Origin: Cycas panzhihuaensis
Taxonomy: Eukaryota > Cycadophyta
Length of the DNA stretch: 64,000 nucleotides
Reading direction: 5' to 3'
Assembly: GCA_023213395.1 (NCBI GenBank)
Contig: CM041465.1
Span: forward strand, 117,807,741-117,871,740
The position numbers were made by a program, and so were the translations under genes. The notes beneath the pieces were generated by a model. That model was not told the DNA's origin. It did not search any database and was given only the letters and a program-made list of their open reading frames with translations. Of this stretch, positions 46,513 to 58,390 are shown piece by piece (positions within the stretch are counted from its first letter, which is position 1; each line of letters opens with the position of its first letter).

Positions 46513-49093
46513 TGGATGCGCATCTACGGGATAGCTACCTAACCAATAGGTGTGATGAGAGTGGGTGATGATATAATCGAAGGAGAGACCTATAAGAAAA
46601 GTAATTACCACGCAGAGTGCCTGCGTCTTGAGCCTTGGTCGAGGACTGCAATGGAATATGGCTACTAAAAAGTGATCCTCCACCACTTCGAACGAAGGGT
46701 GAAGAGGCGTAGGATTAGCCTGGGTTGACCTAGGGATAGGATCCTCCTATCCTTGGATGGCCGGAAGGGGAAGGAGAAGATCCAAGGAAGATAGATCAAG
46801 GGTGTGCCTAAACAAGCTAACTGGGTACACAAGCAACACGGGAGGCAAGAAGCTTGTGCGGCAAAGGAGAGGAGGAAAGGTAAAAGGGCGGTTCCTATAG
46901 CCTTCCCTATGGGTAACAAAGATGCGAGAAATAAAACCAATAAAGCATAACCAAAGAACAAAGTCAAATTTCCCTTTTGTTTTCCAATGTTTTAATTACT
47001 AAGAATAAATCAAAAAGGAAAAACGGTAGCAGGGTAGAGTAAGATGTGCACCTGGACTGAGAGTGTGCGTGACGAAGATCTCCTCGAAGGACACCAAATT
47101 AATCCACGCGGCGCGTTGGATGTGGAATGTTACGGCGGATTTGGATGAGGGGCTCCTTTACCTTCCCTGGAAAAAATACCAAATGCGATGCCAAGGAAAG
47201 AAAGGAAGTAAATGCTAATAACTGAAGAAGTGTGAAAGTACGATGTACATAAGGGCACTTACCGGCAACGGAGCTAACGAACGATATCCTCCACGCTCCC
47301 CAAGTACCTGCAAGCAATGGCAACCTCTCCCTTTCCAGAGAAAGGATACTAACATGTAATACGAGATTCTAACAACATATATCTATATAATGCAAATAAG
47401 AATCTAAACGCACATACGTTAGTATCAACCCAACAATGAAAGTACGTAAAAGCGGGTAACCAAAGCAAAGGTAAATGACTAGTAAGCCTCGGAGTGGCCC
47501 ACCTCCCACAAATGATGCCCTAACCTCCCCCCAAAAGCCACAAGGCAGTGAGGGCAAGGCCAAAAGAGACGGCTGGAAATAGCAACAAGGAGGCAAAGAG
47601 GAGCCAAGGAACACCTACGACAAACCAGGATGCTATGAAGAGCAAGCCGGGTAGCTGGGAAGAAAGTTGGGCAAAGACTAGCAGTTGGGTCTTATGTAAG
47701 TTGCCCAAACCTGGACCTGAGCCCTCAAACCAGCGCTGCAACTTATGACAGCGCTAATTTTAGCGGCTAATGAAGGGCCAGCAAACCCTTGCTTGTGTGC
47801 CAAGGACAGCACAAGGCGAGAGGGAGGATTTGGGGGGCTTAGAGCCGCTTAGGGAGCATGGAAGGTGGTACAGAATCCACCCAGCTCCTTCCTAAAGCCT
47901 ATGCCAACCCTCAATGCCGCTGCCTTGAGCAGCAAACGTAGGCAAGAGGCACAATGACAGTGATAAAACAGCCCACTAAAAAGAAGAAAACCAAACTCAT
48001 AAGGACAAGCAGGGAGCAAGCAAGATGGAGCATTAATATCACAAGAAAAGCAATGCAAATCAAGAAATACCTGAGTGAGGAAGGTAAGAGACTTGCCTCA
48101 TCCAAGGGGCAGCAAAGAGGGGCTGAGAGATCAGCCAAGATCTGTGGTGTAGCAGGTTTGGGACCCTGCTAAGGAGGTTGGAAGGGAAACACCTGCACTT
48201 GAAGCACCTGAAGACCGCCTGGGGCAAAGATCTACTGAAACCTCTCTAAGAGGCCCTCTCCAAGGTGCGTGAGGGGCTAGGAGAATATCCTAGCCATACC
48301 AAAGGAGAGCAGGGCACTGTAAGAGAGACGCAGGTCCTGTGGTAGCAGCAGAGCAGTGGGGAAGAGCAGAGCACAGCCGTGTTTCCTTGAAGAGCAATCC
48401 AAAAGTGAGCAAAAAATCCTCAAAAATGATTCAAAAATGGCTTAAGTACTCAAACCAAACCCTAAAGCGAGCGATTAGGGCGTGGCTGGAAGAGAGTTAA
48501 GTTGCGAGCCACGTGGCAGTTTCGCAATAAATGCGAAATTGCCATGGTAGATTTTAAAAAATAACTTAGAACGATCAAATGCGCAAACTCTGCGATCACG
48601 ATATTCCGGCCAGATCTGCGAAAAATCACCGCAGATGCGGACCCGAGAGGCAAAATAGGCCCACCAAATTACCTAGTCGGGGAAGATGACAAAAAGGACC
48701 AATAGAGGGCTGAGACACCTACCCGGGGGTAAACAAGCCAATAAACGGGTCCAAAGGAGCAAAAATAGGGCTCAACCAGGGTGGCAAGTTGACCAAACGA
48801 TGACGGGTCATCACACGGGCAGAGGTGGCACAAACCTAGTGGATCTCAGAGCGAGGAGGGCAGATGCGGGGAGTGAAGTGGCCACCAGGGTGCCACACTC
48901 GCTGGGAGTGTGCCCCTGCTATAGTCGTCATAGGCTAAAATAAGTGTAGACGAGGACAAAGTCGCCTACAAAGCCACACACATGCAGACATGCAAGCAAA
49001 CACTCATCAAAAGAAAGCGATGATAATGTGAGAAACATACCTGCACTTACCTGAGTTGGTGATTCTGTATCCATTCTCGGAAGCTGGGAAATA
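46513..49093 (-). repeat. 5' LTR of the young Tat element
   Basis: About 2.58 kb, from the primer-site border at 46513 (TGGATGCGCATCTACGGG on plus) to about 49093. It is collinear with 33447-35240 but carries many extra blocks, for example about 48805-48935 and 48305-48385. ORFs within it are not genes. Confidence 0.8.
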
Positions 49094-50229
49094 GGTTATA
49101 ATTGACTTGCTTATAGAAGATGTGTATAGAATAAATGGCTTATCAAATCATGGAGGAGTAAATACACATGTAGAGATAAGGCCTCATTTAAGTTCTTTAA
49201 AAGTAACTTAGGTTGTTAGTATCCAAATAAAGGGGAGCACTCATAGTAAGGTTTGCTAAGAAGAACTAGAGGGAATTGAGCCTTCCAAGGAAAGACTTGA
49301 CTTATGTTTGGGTGTAGGGAGGGGGAATCTTTAGGATCACCCTCATCTTCTTAGGATCGACTTTGATTCCCTACTTAAATATAATAAATCCCAAGATTTT
49401 TTTTATTGTAACTACCAATATTTACTTGTGTAGATTCAAGATGGCTTGGTATTTTCTACACCTTAGGAAGATCTTTACAAGGTTAACAGGATGATCCTTC
49501 CTTTTATGTGATAGGCTGAGAAAATCATCCATGTAGACTTTAAGAATATTATTAATGTAATCATAGAAAATAAAATGTATGACTCACTAGTAAGTGGTGC
49601 TAATATTTTTGAGGTCAAAATGCATTACCACATAAGTAAACGTATCCCATAGGTCTATAAAGATGGTCTTATGATGGTCCTTAAGTGAGATTTGAATCTA
49701 GTTATACCTTAAGAAATTATCCATCGAGGACATGACTTTGAAGCATATCATCCTGTCTATGATCTAGTCAATGTAGATCAAGGGGAAGTTATTTTTAGGA
49801 TATGTTTTATTGATATTGTTAAAATATATGTATATATAATTCATCCCATTCTTCTTTTCCATTAGGACAATGTTGGACGCCCATCATAAATAATTAATTA
49901 ACTTGATGAGGCCCATATTATGGAGTTTTCTAACCTCTATAATGATGGTGACTGGGAGTTTAGGGTGAATCAGGCATTATTTTTTCCTCACAAGCTTGGC
50001 TCTAAGAAAGGTTGGGAGGTTATATATAGCTACCTTAGGATGTATATTTTTTATGTCAGCAAAATCCTATGCAAAGACGTCTTGAAACTCTTGAAAGAGT
50101 TTTATGTATTCAATGCTTTTCTTAAGGGAACATTCTCTCCCTATACTAATGACTTTTCTTAGGGTGATAGTGGTGTTGGCAGTCTCTTCCAAGAGGAGAT
50201 ATTTCCCCTCCTCAAAGTGGGGAGGATCT
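49094..50229 (-). pseudogene. Old Tat element: reverse transcriptase and RNase H start (decayed)
   Basis: The minus strand parallels the young Tat pol from its FILYTS segment (49100-49130) back through the connection, palm and fingers (49300-49900), to the linker near 50225, where AGTGGGGAGGATCTT matches AGTGGAGAAGGGTAAGATC at 42496. It is AT-enriched and full of stops, so much older than the element inserted at its left. It stops at the border of copia C2. Confidence 0.8.
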
Positions 50230-50540
50230 TAAAGGAAGGATGGATCTAGGGAATAAATCACTCACATGCACATAATACCAATGGAGAATGAAAAAGAGAT
50301 GAAACAAGATATGAGAGCAATCTTAGAGGTGAGAATGAATAATAACTCCCTCCTTGAGATTTCACATTTTATTATTGAGGATAAGCATTAAGATTGGGAT
50401 TTTCCTACATAATGATATGAACTCAAAATTACATCTAAATGCACATAAAGTGCATTTCATTAATAAACTAATGCTAACAATATATCCTAAGGTCATGTAT
50501 TTAATCTACATAAATAACCTTAATATATTAACCTTTTTCA
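50230..50540 (-). repeat. 3' LTR of copia C2
   Basis: Matches 58080-58390 along its whole length (for example TCACTCACATGCACA and GCACATAAAGTGCATTTCA). On the plus strand it ends TTTTTCA, next to the purine tract (50541-50556, minus strand AAGGGGAGGAT). Confidence 0.9.
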
Positions 50541-51029
50541 ATCCTCCCCTTAATGGTGGAAAGTCATTTTGAGAGAATATATTCTATGAGGTCTTCATTT
50601 GAGCCTCATTATTACATTGAAATTCTAAATGACACTTTTGTGGGAAAACCTTCATGGAGAATAAAAACCCATGGACTTTTAAAGATCTATAGCCCCTTTT
50701 ATAAATCAAAATGGCTAATGTGGCTCTTTGATGTAGCATGATAGCCAAGGAGCTTAAATATACATCTTAATCTGCTAAGTCTCCATAAACTGTTTGGTCA
50801 TCTCCTATGCCCTTTTGGGTTTTCACAGGTTTCAATTTTCTAAAACTAGTACAAACCTTATCCTTCTATGCCCACATGGGGTTTTCACAAATAGGATAAA
50901 GCAGAGACCTACTCTTATTCTTACACACCCACAAGGGGTTTTCATGAAGAGAATAGAGTATGATGATCCTATCGCTATCTTCTTTGATTAGTCAAAGATG
51001 GAGGCCCTAAGATCGAGCTACCTTTGAAA

Positions 51030-51400
51030 CTATTCAAACTTCACCTTTTGCAACAGTTTGGTGAAGATACCAACTACTTGATTTGTTGTGGGGTAGTATT
51101 CCAATTGAATTGTACTATCATGAACAAGTTCTCTAATCTTGTGGACTTTTGTACTTATATGTTTGGTACAATCATAAAATACAAGATTTTTTGCCATGAA
51201 GATTGTTGATTGATTATCCACATGAAGGTCAGTAGGACTTATTTGGGTGATATTCAATGTTTCTAATAATTTTCTAAGCCATATCACCTCCTTACTGGTC
51301 TCAGAAGCATCAATTTATTTAACTTCGATAATTGAATATGTAACTATCTTTTACCATCTAGATCTCCATGATATTGATGCTATTCCAAGAAACATTATAT
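51030..51400 (-). pseudogene. Copia C2 RNase H
   Basis: The minus strand (51030-51287) reads WLRKLLETLNITQ, LHVDNQSTIFMAKN (catalytic Asp), CTKHISTKVHKIRELV and ADIFTK-like GIFTKLL. This is the C-terminal half of copia RNase H. The N-terminal half (about 51290-51540) is too degraded to read cleanly. The stretch 50557-51029, between it and the LTR, holds only non-coding remains. Confidence 0.8.
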
Positions 51401-51545
51401 ACCTAGACATAGATCTTCCTATATATTTATCTCTTGTAAAGTCTGAGTCTGTGTATGTAGAAATCTTAAATTTATTATTACATTCATACAACAAACCAAA
51501 TTTACTGGTTGTCTTTAGGTATTTTAGCACTCAAACTGTAGTCTA

Positions 51546-53150
51546 CTAGTGATTCTGCTTAAGATTTGTCATGAATCGTGTAAGAATGCCAATAGCGTAT
51601 GCAATATCTAGTCTTGTATTGGTAGTGTAGATGAGACTACCTACAAGTTTCCTATAGAGTGTTACATCTGCCTCCCTAGTGTCACCATCAACTGAGAGTT
51701 TGGTATTAGGGTCCACAGGTAATTCCACTAGTCGAGCATCTTCTAACTGAAAATTGGTTAAAAGATTAATGATGTATTTTACTTAGGAGAGAAAAATTTT
51801 TCTATTCTTTTGTGTTACTTTAATTCCCAAGTAATATTTCATCAAATCGAGGTCTGAAAATTCAAACGTCTTACCAATGTCATTTTTTAGCTCACTTATT
51901 GCCTGTTCACTGTTACCCATTACTAGCATGCCATCCATAAAGATTATGAAATAAGTGACTTTATCTTTATGGTGCTTGATGAATAATGTTGCATTAATAT
52001 CTTAGTAGTCATAAACCTCGTATCTAAGTTGCCTCATTCTTCCAAACAACTTGGCAAACAAAGTATGAGGGGTCTGTTTAAGGTCATACAAGGACTTTCT
52101 GAGCCTGGAAACCTTATGCTCTTGACCTTCGATCTTATATCCTTCTGGCTAAGCTATATAAATTTCTTCTTCAAGATATCCATTTAGAAACGTGATCTTA
52201 ATATTAAGTTGGTGGATTTTCCAACCCTGTTGAGTAGCTAAGGCCACAAGAGTTCTAATTGTAGGCTATTTGGTTGTAGGTGTAAAAACTTCAGTGTAGT
52301 CAATGTTGGGTATTATGACAACAATATTTTGGGGCTAAAATTTTGGCATGTTTTCGGCGTGGTTTCCTCCTCTAATCTTTCTCAGGGGGTTCCAAGGGGG
52401 GTGGGAGCCTCCCTTGGCTGGGGGATGCGGGGGCAGTGGAACACCCCCTGCTAAGAGGGGGTTCAGCGGCGATAGCCCTCGACCCGAAAAAGTAGCCATG
52501 TAAATCATATTAAAATGTAAAGAGAATCAGGGTCGTTCGATACAAATACCCTAGATTCTACGGTTGAGATTAATGCTTTGGATGTCCCTCTCATGTAGCC
52601 TATTTTAGGGCTTTTCTTATTATGTTGTAATGTAATGTAATGTACTGTGATAATGGAAGTGGCTGGTTGTTGTTCCTGAGAGCACTCTATTACTGAGATA
52701 TACTATTTCTCCATTCTATAGTAATAAAGATCAACACCTTTCCTATGTGGATGTTTCCCTAACACACTGCTAGGGTTTTACCATGTTATATTAGGTGCAT
52801 ATATGATGTTTAGCTTGTATACTGATGTTATTGCATTATCTCTAATTTTAGAACTTGCATGTTAATTCTTAGTTTCGATTCCTATAACTAGTTGTAAAAT
52901 AGTTTAGATCTTGTGGTGGTTTAAGGTTTAGGACCTGTATTCTCAACTGTCAATGCCTTCCCTTTGTGTAAATCCTTTAGCTACCAACCTCACCTTGTGT
53001 TTTTCAAGGGTTTCATGTGATCAATATTTATTTTTGAACATCTATTTATTTTAAACTACCTTTCTACCAAGTGGTAGATTAATGAGCTTCCATGTACTGT
53101 TCTTGATAAGAGATTAGTACTCTTCATTCATGGCATTTCTTCAAGTTTCA
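51546..53150 (-). pseudogene. Copia C2 reverse transcriptase, split by a solo LTR
   Basis: Upstream of the solo LTR (about 52955-53150) the minus strand ends VRLVAKGFTQREGID. Downstream (51546-52300) it resumes DYTEVFTPTTK, QQGWKIHQLNIKITFLNG, EEEIYIA, SLYDLKQTPH, then the polymerase box as IIFMDGMLVMGN (about 51915-51945). YVDD has become FMDG, so the enzyme is dead. DLMKYYLGIKV and YRKLVGSLIYTTNTRLDIAY follow. Stops are scattered through it. Confidence 0.85.
52304..52948. mobile_element. Solo LTR (645 bp) inside copia C2 RT
   Basis: The insert starts TGTTGGGTATTATG and ends TATTCTCAACT. It is flanked by a perfect 5-bp duplication, GTCAA (52299-52303 and 52949-52953). The RT reading FTQREGID...DYTEVF resumes exactly across it. 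It has no coding potential and contains a GC-rich stretch (52385-52495). It looks like a single LTR left by LTR-LTR recombination; its terminal CA is changed to CT. Strand is unknown. Confidence 0.75.
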
Positions 53151-53869
53151 TGCTTTACAGCTTCTTAGTATATTAGGGGCTCTTTATTAAGAGTAAGGTG
53201 CAATTCTATTGGTTCAAGCTCAGTATATAATGATTCCTACATCCTTGCTCTATGGGCACTTCGAGTGCCAATTTTGCCCACCTCATCTGGTCATATGTCC
53301 TTATTAAGTTGGGAATGAAGTCTTAATTTCCTCAACTTCTTGGTTCTTATCTTGTTCATTAGAATGATTATTTTGTGAGGAGGATGTTGGTGCATCTGAA
53401 GAAGATGGCCCTTCTATCACTATTTTGCCTTTGTCGACTGAAGGTGGAGAGGATGATACTTCTATAATAGCTTTGCCTTTGTCAACTCTACTATCTCTAA
53501 AGGATACTGCTGGATGTGCACTCATCAATTCAAAGTCACAAGTTGTATCGTCTGAGGCTCTATTGTCAACTTCTAATATTTGGAGTAATTTATATCTATT
53601 CCCCCCCTCCAAATTTTGGAATCGGAACATCATACTTGATAATATAATTATAGTGGCATGAGGGTGCTTTGGAGTCTAGTTTAAGTAACTGATCCTCTGT
53701 CTCTGTAAAAATGACATCTCTGGTAATGATGATTTTTCATTATGAAGGTATGAAGACCTTATACCCTTTCTATCCATAGGGTATCCAACAAAGATGCCTT
53801 TAAGTGCCCTTGGTTAGAGCCAAAAAATTTGAAGTAGTGAATAATGGGGGTTTGTTCTAACTATTTTTT

Positions 53870-54580
53870 ATTAGGTGATTGTCCTTCCTTTGATGGACTA
53901 ATAATATTGATACAATAAACAACTGTCCAGATTGCTTCGTCCCATAGGTAGGTAGGTACATTTTTATATACCAACATAGCCCAAGCCATATTCATGATTA
54001 TCCTGTTTATGTGCTTGGCAACTCCATTTTGGTACGTTGTGCCTACTATTATTGTTTGGTGCTTGATGCCATTGTCTCAAAGGTAGCTTTCAAACTCATG
54101 TGAGGTATATTCACCACTATTATCAGTTCAAAGACATTTGAGTTGATAACCTAACTTTTTTTCAGTGTAGGCTTTGCATGTTTTAAATACAGGGAAGCCT
54201 TCATCTTTCTTGTGTAGAAAAGCTACCCATACTTTTCTAGTGAATTCATTAATGAAAGAGATGTAATATAACTTGCCCTTCAGTGAAAGAATGGGAATTA
54301 GTCTACACAGATTAGAGTGTACCAATTGTAATGGATGGCTTGATTTCTACTAACTTTTGGAAAAGGGTTATTGATGAGATTTGGCAATGATACAAGCTTC
54401 ACATTTAAAGAGCTTAGAGGAGAACTTTAGAAGATTTGGAAGAGTGTTAGAAAGATCTCTAAGTCTATCAATGTGAACATGGCCTATGTGAGCATGCCAA
54501 ACAACTTCTTGTGATAACATTGGATGGTTCAAGATGGAATTAAATGCAAATTCTTCATTGGCACAAGGTCTTTAGGTACG
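53870..54580 (-). pseudogene. Copia C2 integrase
   Basis: From high to low coordinates: the zinc region WHAHIGHVHIDRLRDL and FKCEACIIAKSH, with HHCC intact. Then the core LVHSNLCRLIPILSLKGKLY, FINEFTRKVWVAF, TDNSGEY and YQNGVAKHINRI. Against the family pattern the first catalytic Asp is Asn (HSN), the second is kept (TDN), and the Glu is Lys (VAKH). All are G-to-A type changes. The region 53150-53870, between integrase and RT, holds the decayed C-terminal integrase and linker (53304-53633 is an open Ser/Lys-rich piece). Confidence 0.85.
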
Positions 54581-54649
54581 CTGGGCTTTAGGAGATGGAG
54601 AGCCATTCAGTAAAAGGAGTTTGCTAGAGAGATGTCTGGTCAAGACCAC

Positions 54650-55000
54650 TTGATTAGTTGGAGGGTGAATGACTTAGAGAGTCTGGTTATTTATGGTTAC
54701 ACTTAGATTAAATCCACGAGAAATAAGTGTGAATAAGGAGAGTAGGTTTTGTTTGAGATTGGGTATGTATAAGACATCAAGCAATGTAAAATCTTTTAAG
54801 TCTGGGAGTTTTAAGTGAATGTTACCAATTCTTTCAACAATTTGTTGTGATTTATCATCCATATAAATAACTCCTTAAATATTTTAGTCAAATGTTTGAT
54901 ATAGACAGTGATTACATGTCATATATTGAGTTGCTCATGTGTCCATGATCCACTGTCCATCGATTGAAGCCATACTATTTGGAATTCCAATAGGGCTTAG
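54650..55000 (-). pseudogene. Copia C2 aspartic protease
   Basis: The minus strand reads QWIMDT followed by a stop and ATQYMT (54920-54965), the protease active site, where a Gly codon has become TGA. Then 54674-54862 is open with LPDLKDFTLLDVLYIPNLKQ and NLLSLFTLISRGF, the usual copia flap and C-terminal segment. Confidence 0.8.
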
Positions 55001-56130
55001 CATTGGTGAAGGGAATTCACAAGTGATATATCCACATCGAGCTTCAAAGTATCTCTTTGGTTGGTCAATGGCATTTGATGTTGAAGATCCCTCAATTCTT
55101 TGAAAGTGTGTTTGTACAAAACTTGTACCACTAAAGGATTCTTCACAAGTTTCTTCAACATTATGAGCTCCATGTTTTGGTTGGAATTTGGCCAACTTAT
55201 AAGTGGTGGTTCTGCAGTCTTTTTCTAAGTATCCTTTACGATTATATCGATCACACATAATAGTTTGATTACTAGTCCCTGAAGAGATAATAGTTTGGCC
55301 TGACTGTCTTGCTCTTTGTTGAGGTGGCCCTTGGCCTTGAGACTGTCGAGGCTATGACTAAGGGTTTGATTGACCTTGTGGATGATTTTCCATGTTTCTT
55401 CCTCTTCCTTTTGCTCGATTATTTCCTTTTCCATGAGAGGGACCTTGATTTTTTATGTAGTAAACTTCTTCTTCCACCTCAAAGGCTGCACCAGGAAGAG
55501 AGTCAGAGGCTACAAAGTTGGTATCAAAGGTCTTATCAAATTCTATGAACTTCTTAGCAAGTGCTCCGAAGTTGAGTGTCTTTAATGTTCCACTAGATTA
55601 AAGACTTCCAAGCAAGTTTTTATAATCAGGGATATATAGACATGATTGGATCAAGAATGCCTAAGTGATGCATTGGGCCTTAAAGTCTTTTTCAAATACT
55701 TATTTTATTGGTCAAAGGAGATTTATTGTCTAATGAGCTCGTCCCTTCTGCATTTTTAATTTGTTCATTTTTAAAACAAGATGAACAAATTCTAAATCTG
55801 ACTTGGTATGAAGGTTTTTCTTAAGAACTTCAAGGACCTTCTAAGCTATATTATGTTGCTCTTCGTTAATCAAGTTATGCAAAGAGTGATTAGTAACCAA
55901 AAGAATTCCTACACAAATCTTTTCATCATCTATCTCCCATTGTAGTTTGGCTACAACATCTATAGGAGCTATTGGGGCAGATCCACCAGAAGCAGGTGTT
56001 GTGGTTATTGTAGGTATGATGGGTATAGGTTGTAAGTGGGCTCTCCAAAGGCCTTCACACTTTGTAGCATTTTTAACTCCAGTATACCATAAATCCTAAT
56101 TTTCCTTACCTTTCAATATGTAGTTAACAT
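55001..56130 (-). pseudogene. Copia C2 gag
   Basis: The minus strand near 56060-56110 reads a GKENxDLWYTGVKNA start, then WEIDDEKICVGILLVTNHSL and VLEVLKKNLHTKSDLEFVHL (55780-55940). A basic Gln/Gly-rich tail follows (55225-55434). The zinc knuckle at about 55215-55258 reads CDRYNRKGYLEKDC. One Cys and the His of CX2CX4HX4C are Tyr, as in copia C1. Stops break the frame. Confidence 0.8.
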
Positions 56131-58061
56131 TTTACTTGAATTGAGATGATATGGTGATGATAAAGAAGTAGAAGAGATGATAGAAGTATATTCCACTGAC
56201 ATGTATGGCTAATACACCTGGCACAACATGGATGTAGAAATGAATGCTATGATGAGAAGTAAGCAATAATTAAGTATTTTTTTAATAACTATGAAAAATA
56301 AGTATAAGTAATGATGTAAGAATGAGGTCTAATGTAGAGTTGTCAAAGAGTGGTGATGTGTCATGCCACTAACTTCTAACTTATATCAAAATATAGGTGA
56401 GGTTTCGATGCCTAAGGTTTCTAGTATACGATTAGGGATTTCACCTGCGATAGTTGCACCTATGCTTGGTGATGAAATCTAAGTCAAAGTGGAGCCCAAG
56501 TACTTCTAATCCTCACTTAGTTCACTAGTGAGCAGTTATATGCCTCCTCTAAAGAGTCAAACGGTATATGTGTATCCCACAACTATGACAGATATTGGAC
56601 TAGGTTAATTTTAATTTTACATTAAGGTTTTTAGTTTTCCTGGGTGGTTATCAAGATTATCCTTGATTAGAGGCCACAGGTATGGCTAACCTGTCCCTCC
56701 ACCATTATTCCAGTTAAGACCAGACCCAGTCTGAAACTCGCACCTCCCTTAGGGCATGGACTTCAACCAACTATGATCTATTTCAACTAAGGTGAGTGTG
56801 CACACAAGTCAAGAACTAGCAGTATAAAGCATATGGATGAGATTCCTTTTAGGAATAATGTAAGTAGTTTCTGAATAACTGAAAAATAAAATAGAAAGTT
56901 GCCAAATGTGCTTGCTTACCTTTTATTCTTACTTTATTATTGATGCTACTTTTGTGATGCTTTATGCTATATGTGCAAATATAAAAATACATGCTAGATT
57001 TAGTAGGGGAATTAGATGTTGCTTCTGATCTAAGGTTTCCCTTGCTTTAATAAAATGTTTCCAAATATGTTTTAGAAATTTTAATACAAAAGCCATAATG
57101 GGCTAAAAAGTGGATCAATTTTCCACTAAAATACTAATTTTTCTAAATCTAGATGCATGCTATTTTGCCCTATTTTGTGATTTTTACACAAAATTTACAT
57201 ATAATGATAAATGGACATAATTTTTTAAAAATTACAAATATGAAGGCATAAATTATGGAATCTAAATTTATGATAGAAGAGAAAAGTATTCAAAATGTCA
57301 TTTATTATAGAGTAGTGAATTCAAATTTCTGAAAAGGCATAAAAAAAATTTGCCTAAAAAAAGCACAAAAGCAAAATCCTGTCAGATCCACTGTCCTAGA
57401 ATCTAAACTTTAATATATTAAAAGTTATATATTGACATATACATCAACTTTTCCTTTTAGACCATCTCTAAAATTAGCCAAAAAACTACCCAAAATACCC
57501 TCGTGATGTCCTTTGTGGGATTGAGTAGGCAAATTCAGCATATGTAAGAAAACTGCATAGATCTCACTAACTAATGGATGAAATTTGATGAGATTTATCT
57601 TAAAATGACTCTAAGACATAAATCTACCTGATCCCTCAATAAAATATTTAGATTTTTAGCTTATAATTAAAGGATTTCATTAGGAAAAGTGCCTTAAGTC
57701 ACTTATCCATAAATTTTAATATTTTATCTCAGCCAAAACTCACTATTGTAGGCTAAATCTAAAGCTACCCTATAAGAAAAAAAATGATCCTCTAGTTAAG
57801 GAAAACCTACATGCCAAATTTCATCAAAATCTGAGATGATCTAATTTTTCATAAAATTATAAGCCTTTAATACTTCCCAAAATGTTCCGGCAACCAAACG
57901 GCTTCAAACACCTATATTTTGCACCTCTAAATTTCTACACACATAGAGAAAGTAATAACATATAAATTAAAAATGATAAGTGCACTCTCAATACTTCATA
58001 TTGAAAGTGAATGAGAGGCAAAATGACTCCATGCAAGTGGAATAGAGTGAATAGATCTCTT
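56131..58061 (-). other. 5' leader of copia C2
   Basis: About 1.9 kb between the primer site and gag. It is AT-rich, with no open frame of note and no recognisable captured gene. Confidence 0.5.
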
Positions 58062-58077
58062 TCTAGCTCTGATACCA
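58062..58077 (-). other. Primer-binding site of copia C2
   Basis: The minus strand reads TGGTATCAGAGCTAGA two bases inside the 5' LTR, an initiator Met-tRNA type site. Confidence 0.9.
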
Positions 58078-58079
58078 CA

Positions 58080-58390
58080 TGAATGAAGGATGGATCCAGG
58101 GAATAAATCACTCATATGCACACATTGGCAATGGAGAATGAAAAAGAGATGAAATAAGATATGAGAGCAAGCTTGGAGGTGAGAATGAATAATAACTCCC
58201 TCCTTGAGATTTCACCTTCTATTATTAAGGGTGAACATTAGGGTTAGGATTTTCCCACCTAATGACATGAACCCGAAATTACATATAAATGCACATAAAG
58301 TGCATTTCACTAAGAGACTAATGCTAATAATATATCCTAAGGTCATATAATTAATCTACATAAATGACCTTGATACATTAACCTCTTTCA
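58080..58390 (-). repeat. 5' LTR of copia C2
   Basis: A 311-bp partner of 50230-50540, starting TGAATGAAGG and ending CTCTTTCA on the plus strand. Confidence 0.92.

Larger units (their letters stand above)
33447..49093 (-). mobile_element. Young Tat-type Ty3/gypsy element with antisense PMD gene and 3' aRNH
   Basis: A ~15.6 kb minus-strand element. In element sense: 5' LTR (46513-49093), gag, protease, RT, RNase H, integrase, antisense PMD gene (36500-39060), aRNH (35560-36099), 3' LTR (33447 to about 35240). It is inserted in the RNase H of an older Tat copy; the host reading frame resumes across it. The flanking 5-mers GGTTG (33442-33446) and GGTTA (49094-49098) fit a target duplication with one change. 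It is GC-rich compared with everything around it and its reading frames are the best preserved of the gypsy elements here, so it looks relatively recent, though stops and frameshifts are present. Confidence 0.9.
50230..58390 (-). mobile_element. Copia retrotransposon C2
   Basis: A minus-strand Ty1/copia element of about 8.2 kb, bounded by two 311-bp LTRs (50230-50540 and 58080-58390). It has a primer site next to the right LTR and a purine tract next to the left LTR. Flanking 5-mers GATCT (50225-50229) and AATCT (58391-58395) fit a target duplication with one change. It is inserted in the RT-protease linker of the old Tat copy. All gag-pol parts are present but broken. A solo LTR (52304-52948) interrupts its RT. 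Confidence 0.92.

Noticed and set aside
47099-48943. Several 60-85 codon ORFs on both strands
   Set aside because: All lie within the 5' LTR of the young Tat element and are not conserved in the other LTR.
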